NCBI RefSeq assembly: GCF_001522545.3
Contig: NC_031799.1
Span: forward strand, 46,815,929 to 46,879,928
DNA length: 64,000 nt
Direction of reading: 5' to 3'
DNA from: Parus major
Taxonomy: Eukaryota > Chordata > Aves > Passeriformes > Paridae
Positions 48,301-60,300 of the stretch are shown here, in pieces (positions within the stretch are counted from its first letter, which is position 1; the number at the start of each line of letters is the position of its first letter). Made by a program: the position numbers and the translations under genes. The notes below the pieces were generated by a model. It had not been told where the DNA came from, made no database searches, and saw only the letters and a program-made list of their open reading frames with translations.

Positions 48301-51300
48301 ATGTTAGCAGCTTCATTCACAATTAGGAAAGCAGCAGACACTGAATCTTTTATAGACTTTTTATAGACAAAACATGAGACTTGTTTTGTTTTAGTTGATG
48401 GACAACAAAGGAGGAGAAAGAAAAGACCTGTATGCATACTTTTTGGAACAGGTTTTACACCAACTACTTACACATTGTACATTTGTAGTTCCTCAAAGTC
48501 AGCTGTTCTATTTTTCAGGCTATGCATTCTCTCCTACTCACACTGATTAAAAATAACTCAAACGTGTCTTTGGCCCCTGCTCCCATGCTTTGCTTTTGTG
48601 AGCTTGAGTAACAATTGTCTCTTTCCAGCGTCAAGTTGTATTGCTCCCCTTGTTCAGGAAACATTTCTCCAGGCTCTATCACTATCAGGCTGTAGCACAT
48701 CTAGATCCCTGAGAGCTGGTATAGTCTCATGGGGAAAACAGTGCAGCATTAGGTATAGAAAAGTAGGAAAATTGCATTGGATGAGTACTAACTACGCACT
48801 ACAGGGACTGAAGGACTGCTAGTCTTACACAGCAGTATGTCCTCCAAGGTAAGCAGTGTCTGCTCGTCTGCTCTGGAGTCTTATAGTAGCAAGGAAAAAT
48901 TATAACAGTATCTAAATGGCAGCTTCATCTACATTCAGGAAAGCAGTGAGCACTTAGTCTTTTATAGATTTCAAAACAAGGGACTTGTTTTGTTTTAGCT
49001 GAAAGACAGCATAGGAGAAGACGAAAACTACTTTTATGCATACTTTCTGGTACAGGTTTTACACAAACTACATTTGTAGTTTCCCATGATTCTATAAAGA
49101 TATCTTTTAGTGCTTCTGGCAATATCTGATAGCAGCAGTTGTAACAAACAGTTCCTGGGTCTGACTGCAGACCTGTTCCTGAAACTCTTTACTACATTTT
49201 AGCTTATGACTTTGTAAATAACTTTTGGCAAGGTTATTTATTAAATGTTTCAGAGCACAGGACCTGTGGCTGCTTCAGATGTGATCATTTGTCCCAGTTT
49301 TGGCTGTGTTGTAGGTAAATTAGCTTCTCTTGTCAGCTTTCCTTGCCACCTGGGGATTTCTGCAGTGAACTAAGGGAAGGGATGGCTAAAGGAAGCAAAG
49401 GAGAGAGGGAGAGGGAATGAGGAGGAGGGGGAAGGAGAAAGGACAGGGAAGAATGTGGTTGGTCTACTGTTACATTTGATCACTCTCTTTGATCTGATGT
49501 TTTTATGTGTAGGGCTCAAGCACATGGGAAAAGATAGTCTCATTTTACATTGGTAAAATGTAAATTTAAAAAAAAAATTTAAAAAAAAATTTAAAAAAAG
49601 TGCTGCATTGATTTTGTGGCATCTTCCTGGTTTACACCAGGTACAACCTTTCTCTCCTCAAATCCACCAATTCTATAAAGAGTTCATTTTCTCAGCACAT
49701 GAAGGAGATAAGTTTTGGGAGGAGGGGTAGGAAGTAAGGGGAGGTAAGGCATTGAATACTTTGAACATGCACTGGCTGGCTGCAGTGATCATGACTTCTG
49801 TTCACTAGGCTGTCTTGATCTCTTCTTGTTTCAGAAACACTGTCTACAATATTTGTGGTTCCAGGCAGCTCTGGGGGAACAATGTGAATGTCTTTAGATT
49901 TGATGAATTCCAAGAGCATCCTGAGAATGTGGATGAGGAGCAAGAGGCAGAAGTGGAGACAGGATGCCCAGGTGATTACTGAGCTGTGTGAGTTGAATGG
50001 GATGCCTTCTAGCAGGGATTAGCAAGAAATGTAAAGCAGACAGTGGCAAATTTTCAAGGGATATGAAAACTGTTACATTGTCTTAAGTCTCTTCCTGTGT
50101 TCCCACAAGACTGACTCTTTTGGATCTGTTTCAGGATCCATCTGTCTGTATCTTCTATCACTGAAACCTTCTGCAGAGGCAAAAAAAAATTAAATAAAAG
50201 TAAAATCCACCAGATTTATTTCTTTGAGGTTAAAGTATAATTGCTGCACGGTCACAGGCTGAGTGTGGCAGCTCCACTGCATGCATACCTTTCCATGGTG
50301 GTAACTTCCATTTGCTGTGGGCCAGATTGATGAGCAGGGTGCAAGATGGGTTAACAGGTACAATCAACCATCACAATTTTGTTTATTGTGGCCATATCAG
50401 TATCTTATCCCTACTGTTTTGGTTACAATCCTGTGGGTCAATTTTCCATATCCCGTATCCATGTCCTGTCTGCCTTCTCTGCGGAACTGTTGTAAGTCTC
50501 TATAGCAAGACTTGGGAGTTCATAGTAGCAAAGCAGTTCTGTGTAAATTAAATCTGTCTCCCCTCAGTTAAGGAGGGGACCCTGGAAGATGGGAGGATGG
50601 GGCCCAGGCTGAACTGGATTAGGAGAGCCAGGTGGATGAACAGCGGCTTCCTAGGCTCTGAAGAATTATCAAGGGAGAAAAACTCAGCGGATAAAGTGAG
50701 TGTCCTTCAGCAACAAATTCTGACGCTCACAGAGGAAGTCAAGTCACAGAAGGTGAGTGTGGTAAAGGGACTGCTATTTCAAAGGGTCAGGATCCTGAGG
50801 CTGGTCACAGGGACTCCCTTACACATTGTGTGTGAGAAGTGCCCAGCAGGCAGTAACGGGAAACCATTTGAAGCTCCTGGTGTTACCATCTTGTGTGTGC
50901 CAGAGTGTGCTCAGCACAAAAGAAGACCTTCAGCCATTTCTAGGAAGTGCAGCCAGGTGTAAGAGAGAGGTAAAACAAATCCAAGTGTACTCTGCTGTTG
51001 TCTTGCTTGTGCATCTCTATTGCTCACTAATTCATAGTCCTGAATGGGTACTATGACACTGGTGAGAACTGCGAGTGGGGTCCTGGTGTTAACAGCAGGT
51101 CATTCTTTTTGAACAGTGACCCACATTTAAGGTGTGATTTGACTCTAGAAGTCAGGGCATGGGTCACTGCAAGGGCTGTCTCTCATGAATGACACTGTTC
51201 TTCAAAGCATGGAGCAATGCCAGGTTCTCTGCTAATGATGCTGGTAGCTCTTCCAAGAGGCAGCAGAGCCAAGTTCCATATTGGGCAGTCAGTTGCACCC

Positions 51301-54300
51301 TTGATTTGCTTTCTGAAGTGTCTGAGATGGCAGAGCCTGAATCAACAACGTGCTGTGGGGCAAGGTTCCATGCCTTCTGGTTTCACAGGTAGTTTCCTTC
51401 TGGTAGCACAGGTAGTTGCAGACTGCATTATTTCCCTCCCATTTTACCACACTGCTGACCAGACCTCCATGTTCTCTGCTGGGCATCCCAAGAATGATTG
51501 TAGGAAAGCCAGAGTTCAGTGTGGGCAGCAGCTTTTCTGCTAGCCATCCATGTCAAGTCATCTGTGAACTGCTGCAGAGACCTTTCAGGCCCAGCTCTGA
51601 GAGCAGAACTTCTCACTGTGGTGTCATGGTGGTTTCAAGATTTCTGCATTGTTTTCCTTCTTGAAGGAGTCAATTTCAAGATATTTCACTGTTGGGTCTT
51701 TGCTGTCCATACTGCCATTGCCCTGGACAGCACAGTGATGTGATGGTTTTGCATACCCTTTCCAGGAACTGGTCAAACTTCTCCACAAAGCTCTGGAGGC
51801 AGCCCAGCAGGAGAAGCGAGTATCTAGCATGTATCTCACTGCAGCAGAAGATAAGGACAGGCTGGAGCTGGTGCGCCACAAAGTGAGACAAATTGCAGAT
51901 CTGACAAGTCGACTGGAAGCTCTGGAACAAGAAAAGAAGGAACTGGAGCAGATACTGACTTTGAGAGACAGCCATATCCAGGAGCTCAAGGAACACGTGC
52001 AGCTTCTGATGGAGAAGAACCATGCCAAACAAGAAGTCATCATGACCTTGACAGAGCAGATGGCTCGAGAGCTCTCTGACCCCCTGCAAGAAGCCAACAC
52101 TATCACTGTAGAGACATTGTATAAGCAGCAGGAGGAGATTGAGCATCTGAAGGTGTGTGAGATGGCACAGGTCTTTTGGGCCCATTTTTATGCCTTGAGG
52201 TTCAGTGGGAGGGTGTTCTTTGCGGTAAACACAGAATATAGTTCGGCTGGTTGCTACTTTCTTGTCTTTCTTTTTTTTTTCTTTTGTTTCACAGCTGCAG
52301 CCTGACTTGCTGCCTTCACTTTGTTGTTCTATGTTGCTGTCTTGCAAACAGTTTCCCAGTACATCCTGGTTCTTTCATATGCAGGCTGTTTTATGTGCAC
52401 AGCTGTAATTACGGGTTGGTGTGAGGTGAAGAATTGCCGAAAGAGCCGCTTTTTGTGGAAAGTGTTCATTTTTCCTGCCAGCCATGGGGATGAGATTTGT
52501 TTCATTAAAAAAAGAAAAAAAAGAAACCAACCAAAATTAAACCAATCAAGCAAACAAAACACATATATTCTTAATATTATTTAAGTGCATCCCTGGCATT
52601 ATACGATCTGTATCTCTCTGTGGTTTTTAATATATATGTATACATTTAGCATTTTCCCAATCTTGTTGATGCATGGCAATATTGTTTGTGCCTTGATTTC
52701 CTTTTTAGGCAACATTTATACTGGGGAGTCCTGTCTGCTCCTCAGAACACAGAATTTTTGAGATATTTTATTAACATAATCTGGTGTCCCTGAAATGGGA
52801 GGGATTTACAGCCTCTCAAGAATTCTCCTTATGTGCCTGTTTTGCTTCATGGCAGGATGATATTGATGCATACAAAACCCAGAACCAGTTTCTCAATTCA
52901 GAGATCCACCAAGTTACTCGACTCTGGACAAGTGTTGCTGAGAATGAAAAGGCCCTTCTGATGAAGGTAAGGCCAAATGACCTTTTTTGCTTGGTGTGAA
53001 CTGTTACTAATTTATTTTCAAAGTTGACACTGCAATAGATTTTGATCTGCAAGGAATAAGCTTTCTTGTGTTTTTTCTTAGTGTGACCTCTTTACTGCTT
53101 TGTGTTGTTCCCAAATTAGACACGATCATTTTAATTCTCCAACAGAAGTAAAATACCCGCAAAGAGCAGTCTTAAAAGTGCTAACCCAGATTTCTGTATT
53201 TCAGCTATGCAAATAAAAAAAGCAACACTGTGTAGGCAATCAGAAAAGTTTCCTGAGAGCTGACAGACTGAGTCCTGGCTCCATCTAGTCATGGTTTCTC
53301 TGCTGGACTTGGCACTGCCAGGTGGCAGCACACTTGAAGTCCTGCAGTTAGATCAGAATTCTTCTATTTTCCTAAGTTGTATTTTTATTCCTAGTTGTGT
53401 AAGTGTGAAAAACCTGGTTACTCTCAGACTTGTCTAATCCTATTTTCTGAGACTGAACCACTTTCAAGGCTGGAGGTGTGTCCTGGCATTTGTTCTGTGG
53501 ATTTTGCCTAGGATTTACTTCCCTGGATTTTAAGGTATTGCTGTGAATGAGTGTCTTAGGTTGCTTAAAGAGTCACTGGCAAAGGTTAGGCAAAGCAGGT
53601 TCAATATCTAAGTGGAAGAGTGGCAAAGCTCATTGCCAAGGTTTACTCTACTACTTACTAGATGGTTAAAGCACACAAAAATAGTACTAAAAATACTAGT
53701 AAAAACTATAATCAGTCCATTTAAACTAAAATCAATTAGAAATCTACATGGAAGCTGGGGATGGAAAAGGGATGGGAAAGCTTTAGCATAAAAGGAATAC
53801 GGGAGGCCCTCCCATCAAGCCACAAGGTTCAGTGTGGACTTCTGTGCAAAACTTATCTCTGGACTTGAACAAGTTTGGGTCTAAAAATTTCAACAGCACT
53901 TAAACAATGGCTGAATTAAAACAATTTACAAAAGATTCTGTGGAATTTACTGCAATCACAACAATAACTCACTTTTAGTTAACTAAAGTTAACTTTAGGC
54001 CTAAGTTACTTACCAACCTAACATAATTAAGAATCTAAGATTCCAGGTACATTCTCTGTAGCACATTCACTCAGACCTAGAGTACATACAAGGTACCTGT
54101 GAGAATTCTCCCTTGAGCTCAGTGAAGTGCTCATGTCTGGATCTTCTCAACAGGCAAAGGTGTGAGCCTTGAGGAGGGGGAGTATTGGCCCAGGCTTTGT
54201 AATCATTGTTTGGCAGTGGTCCCTCAAGTAGTTCTCTGGCTCTGAGAAGCCCCAGTCAAAGGGAGGTTGCTGGTCACAGCCCAGTGTGGTCCAGGAGAGC

Positions 54301-57300
54301 TCAAAGAGTTTCACTTAGGATGCTGCTTATAGGTTCACAAGAGAATTGGCTTTAGTCATAGTAATTTGCCATCCTGTCTGCAATTGGTAACTTTTGAAAA
54401 TTTGATGACAAAAATGTTCTTCCACTTGAGTTTGCAAGAAAGGTAAGCTTCAAATGGTGTTTGTTAAAAACAGAAATTAGGTAGCACCAATTCCTGGGAG
54501 AAGGCAATATTCCTGATAAGCACAGGAGCTTAACCCAGGTGCTGTTCATCAAGCTGAGGCCTAACAAGCATTTCTGAGATCACCGTATGGCCTTAGGAGG
54601 GGGAGTGCACAGGTATGTCTTCACAATCATGGATTCTGGGACAGGGCAAAAAGCTGCTTCTGGAGTGTTATTGTCATTTTTACATCTGTTTGCTTTCTAG
54701 TTCTTTGAAACCCTGCCTTCCTCCTAATTTATTGCCCTCTCATCCTGAGACTGCCATAGCCTTCAAAAAGGAAGTAATCATACAAGGCCAACATGCTGAG
54801 TGTGAGGCAAAATGCTGATTAAGGTGGTAGTATGGAAGAAACCATGCTCCTGTCTGTCCCCTCTATATGCAACCTAATTCTCTGTGGTTTCTGTTTTGTT
54901 CTTGTTTTCAACTTCTGCTTCCCGCTGAATAGGAGTCTTCACTAAGCTTCCTGTGAGACACTGGGTGAGTCTTGTCACCTGTGTGGCCTCAGTTCCCCAC
55001 TTGTGTAGTACACTAATAGTCTTTATTCATTTTTTATGCTTTCTGTGTCCAGGACTCAGGTGGTGGCAGGTACTGTCCTGCTGTTTGATCTCAGTTGGGC
55101 TTCCAGTGCATGAGAAATTATGTGTACCAGTGCCATGGGGCTGGGGATGCCGAGGGGCATGTGGTCACCTAGTCTGTGGTGCTACCATGTATCCTGAAAA
55201 TGGTATACTTAACAGCTCAGTCTCTGGAGTGGTATGTTTTATCAAGATACAGCTCAATGTGTTGTAGAGAACTTGTCTGAGGATGACAGAAAAAGATGGC
55301 AGAGAACTCAGATGCAGTGCAGGCTCTTTGACTGTGTCCTTAGTTGAGCTGGTGGTGTGCAGCCATTTAAGTACTGCATTGCATCCACCGATGCAATGCA
55401 GTACTTAAAGCAGGCAATGATGTAGTAGGTCTCCCATTCAATAAGCAACCACTGTTGCATGCTAGCTACTGAAGCTTGTGCTTGTTCATAGACCATGGTG
55501 ATTCATTTATAGCTGCAGTTCCACTGGTTGTAGAAAACTACTAAATGTGTTTCCTGGGGCTTTGCTCTTCAGAAGTCTTGTCTTTATGTGCAGACCAGGC
55601 CAGTAGAGAGCAGTGGCAACACAGGAAGGACTACCACTGAGCAAGCTCTTTTCCTTCTTGTTTACCCATCAGTGTGCCTGCCTGCAAGCAAGAAACTGCC
55701 AGATGGAGAGCAAATACCTGACAGTCTTAAGAAAGCTGCAGGAGGCTGTGCCTGGCCTGCCTAGCTCACATGCTGAATTGGTGAAGAATCTCATCCAGGA
55801 AGCTCTGCAGTGGGATGTGAAGGAAGAAGCAGAAGAAAGTTTTAACTTGAATCCTGTAAGGTAAGAGTTGAGAGCATGGGGATATCCACAGCTTTGTAGA
55901 AGCTTGTCAGCAAAGGGAAGATACATTTAAGAACATTTTATGGCAGGGGCCTACATTTGTATTTATGCCTTCCTGCACATTCAGGGCCCCTGTTCTGTAG
56001 CAGTTCCCATTTTATGTTTTGTCAGTCTCGCAGGTTCTCCAGATAGCTCTGGAAATGAGACCTCCTAGGCCAGGCTAGGTCTCTGTCAAGAATATAATGG
56101 TGTCTTACAGGTTTCCCACCCTGTGGCCACATGGTGTACAAATCTTTGACAAGGTGTACTATTTGTAGTCTTGCTATGTTCTAATCAGTAAGATATTTGC
56201 ATTGTGTACAAGGATGTCGTTCCGATTGGGAACGGCTGGAAGGAACGACATAGACTCTCAGGGAGTCAGAACAAGAGGATCCTTTTGTTTATTGCTAGCA
56301 GGCCTGCTTTATAGACAGATACGTGGAAAGTACAGAAAGGAAACTCTTATTGGTTAGTAAACTGCTACATTACCATCATTGGTCACTGGGGCTCACCACC
56401 CCCCTGACTTTCTCCTGCAAGGAAAACAAGGAACACAAAACAACACCTGCAAGGTTGTTTTGTGTCCCTGAGGATTGTTTAAATTCTTTCTCATGTCTTT
56501 CCCAGACTACTTTCTCAGGGCCAGCCTGAGAAGCTCTTGCGGCCTGTAATCTGTACAGGCAGTGTCAGAATTTAGCATCCACACAAAGAAACATCAGAAG
56601 GGACTGTGGATCTCTGTTCTTAGATCTGATGCCCCAAAGCCTTTCCAGTCCACTCCTACAGGACTGTCTCTACACTGGGACAGGGTAGGGAGAAGGTACA
56701 CAGGGTGAGCTCAGTATTTCTTTAGGAACTGATGAGGGGTCTGATGAGGTAGGTCTGCAGCTCAGAGCAAAGTTACACTTGAGTTGGTGTGTGTATGCCA
56801 GTGCTTCAGGCTCTCATTTGTCTTCATGGCTCTGATGTAGGCTGTGTCACATGTGGCTGCCAGAGAAGGGAGGTAGAACTGCTGCAAACAAGCGTTTGAG
56901 ATAATTTTTAAAAAATCATTAGTAAGGGTATCAGCAAAACACAGATTTAATATTAAGCAACAGCACGACAAAGTGAAGTTGAGGCCTAATGAGCATTTCT
57001 CAGATCTCAGTGCAGCCTGGAAAGGGAGGAGGGTGGGGGGGTGTATGCTCACAAGTACTTATGCTCTGGTATGGGTGATGTGAGCCTGGCAGCAGGCTGT
57101 AGCTGGCATGACCCCAAGCAGTAAGTGTCCTTGGAACAGGTAGCAGCACTGTCATTTGAACTAAACACTGCCTTGTGTCCCTCCAGCGAGTATGATGAGT
57201 ATGGATTTATGACTGTACCTGACTATGAAATTGAGGACTGGAAACTCCTGGCCAAAATCCAAGCCCTTGAGATAAAGTCCAACAAACTGCGGAGCCAGGA

Positions 57301-60300
57301 AATAGTGGAGAAGCCCCTCCGTGACAGATGGAACAGCATTGGAGAGCTGAACCCCTCTGCAGAGCTGAAGAATCTGATCCGAAGTGGCATTCCAGTGGAG
57401 CATCGGCAGCGGGTGTGGAGCTGGATGGTCAGCCGGCACTGCAGCCGTGTGCCTGGCCACTACCAGCGGCTGCTGGAGCAGAGCAGGAGCACTGAGCACC
57501 CTGCCTGCCGGCAGATTGAGCTTGACCTGCCCCGCACACTGACCAACAACAAGCATTTTTCCTCTCCCACCTCACAGCTCATCCCCAAGCTCCGGAGGGT
57601 GCTATTGGCATTCTCCTGGCACAATCCTGCCATTGGATACTGCCAGGGATTGAACAGGTGAGGAGCGAGGTATGCTGCTTCTTCATGAAATGGCACTGAA
57701 AAGTTGTAGACACATAACTCTAGGCTGTGATTCAAGCAGCCTCAGGCTCTTGCCTCTCTACAGTTCTGTCCTAGCTCTAGGTATTTACTTGCAGAATTCT
57801 GCATTTGGTGATTTATTTTTCATCCATTGTTTTTACTGGGATCCAGCAAGCAGCAGGATGCACTTTTGTGGCATCTCTATAGTTACAGAATAGGAAAGAA
57901 CAGCTATAGGAGGAAGAGTGAAGCAGTCCCAGAATAACACCACAAGGCTGGGGCTGAATTTTGAAGTAGTAATGTAAAGTAGTAAAGCAGAAGAACACCC
58001 TGGTGATTCCCTTTTTTGCTGAGAACAGTTGGAGGAAATGTTGGGAAGTGTTAACATGCGAGGGAGTTGCAGCAAATTACACAAAGAAAGACTGAGGAAA
58101 CCACAGTTGTTCTGTCTGGAAAAGAGAAGATTCAGAGAATATAGAAGCTTCTTTCACTTCCCAAGGCAGGCTGTAGGAAGGGCGAACCTAAATTTCTTAG
58201 AATTGTACTGCAAAGTAGAAAGGCACTAGGCATTTGCTGTATGAAGTGAATTTCTAGTTGGACCTTTTCATGTGAGGAAGGTCTTTGTAAGCTATTTATT
58301 CCTGATGATTTTTGGATGGTCTTCTGAAACGATAGAAGCTTTCCTCCAGAGAGCCTTTAATTTAATATAAGGTATCATTTTTCTAGTCTGTCTAAAAAGC
58401 AGTAAGTCAGAGCTGAAGGAGGTCAGGGCTGTAAAAGAATGTATGGAGAGAGGAACTATATCACATAATATGGAGTGACCTCTTTCCTCTGCTGAAATAG
58501 CCCAAATGAGCACACTGCTAACTTCAGCAGATCTACAGAACATTCCATTAGCTGGGAAACCTGGCTTTGTCACATGGAACATATGGAACACCAGTTCCAT
58601 GTGTTCCAACAGGGCCACGTGGGAAAGAAAATCAGATCCCTGTTGTTCCTTCAGAAACAGATCACCTGCCTCTGTCTGGCTGTCCTGCCACATTTGATAT
58701 TTTAGATACCAATGGAGCTGGAGACATGCAAAAACACATTTGTATTCCTCAATTCCTGTGTTGATGACTCCTCCTGCAGTATTGAATTCCCTCACCATGT
58801 CTTGTCCATCACAGATTGGCAGCTGTTGCTCTTCTGGTCCTAGAAGATGAGGAAAGTGCTTTCTGGTGTCTAGTCTATATTGTGGAGAACCTAATGCCGG
58901 CAGACTACTACAGTGACACACTAATAACGTCACAGGTGAGCTGAGCACCCTCACATCTGCTTGGAGTCCCATACAGTGATTTCCAGTAAAGATTTAAAAG
59001 TGAATAGTCAACCTGCTGTGCATTTGGTTTCTCACAGGACAGTGATACCACCTTGCAATCCCTTCCATTGCAGAGGTATTGGAGACTTGAGTGTACAAAA
59101 TTGTTACAGGACCAGCACACACAATGTAGCAAAATTGGCCACCAGCTTTAGGAAATGCGTTACTACCCCTGAGTCATAACATGAAAGTCAGGTTAGTCAA
59201 AAGGAAAGTGCCCATTAATTGTACAGTTACTTATTTTAAAGAAGTCTTAATAGAGGCACAGTAGCAAATTCTGGTATGTGTAGACTGAGTATGAGGAAGG
59301 CATTATTTTACAGCCCTTCAGATGATGTTTTTGAAGCTTCACTCTATCTTTGGAGTGCCATGTACATGTGGATGAAAATGGTGAGATTTTTATATTCACT
59401 GTATTTGCCTTAGTTTATGATCAAGCAGGGTGTTAGTTTGCACTGTGGGGCTCTCTGGACATCAGAAAAGATTCTGACCTTTTGATGTCAAATGTTATGC
59501 TGTGAATAACTTACACACCTGATTCAAAATCAGTGCATTTCAAGGTTTTCAGTGTGTCTTATGTCAGATATACTATGTACTCCCAGCAGACAAAGAGACA
59601 AGGTAACTCCCATGTAGTTTATTGGAATTGTAATGTGTGCCCATATCACCCACACCCATCAGTGGCCAGTCTGGTAAGCCTGGCTGTCACCTTGGTGTCT
59701 CTGTTCTGTGTGGCCCTTTCATGGTTTTATCTCTGGGCCCACAATAGAGGAAGCTTCAAGGGTCAGTAGCTGAGGGTCACTGATGATGCCAGTGAATTTG
59801 TTGACTAACATTTACTGGGACAGTGGTGTGGTGGTGGAGAGGCCAACACACAGACTGGGGAAACAGTCTAATCACTTTGAAGACAGCAAAATGCCTATCC
59901 AGAGGAGGTTGTGTTAGCTGTGGGATTTAATACACAGCGCTCAGTAGTCTCAAATCTCATGTAGAGACTGAAAGGGAAAATATGACAGACTGAAGAGGCT
60001 TGCCTATATTTGGTGAGAAAATGCTGTCAGCTGGAAGTCTTCTTTAGAAAGAATTTCTGACCTCATGGCTGGTATCTGAAAGTCTAACCAAGATCTGTGT
60101 AAAGCGGAACATCTAAGGTGATGCTTTGTGGGTTGGCTTGATAAAGTGAGTTGGCTGGGAAACTTAAAATTTCAAATGTTAAAGACAAAGCATATTACCT
60201 GTATGGTTTTTACCCCTGTGCTACAGCTAAGTGGGCTGGCACAGCTAAGGCATTAATATGATATGGCAGAGGGAAGCCCTAAACATGATCCTGTTCTTTA

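Noticed and set aside
51676..52347. Minus-strand open frame of 223 codons
   Set aside because: It is the antisense shadow of the TBC1D2 coiled-coil exon at 51766-52152, which has conserved protein and correct splice sites on the plus strand.
58292..58972. Minus-strand open frame of 226 codons
   Set aside because: It partly overlaps TBC1D2 exon 58815-58935 in antisense and otherwise runs through intron. No recognisable domain or splice support.
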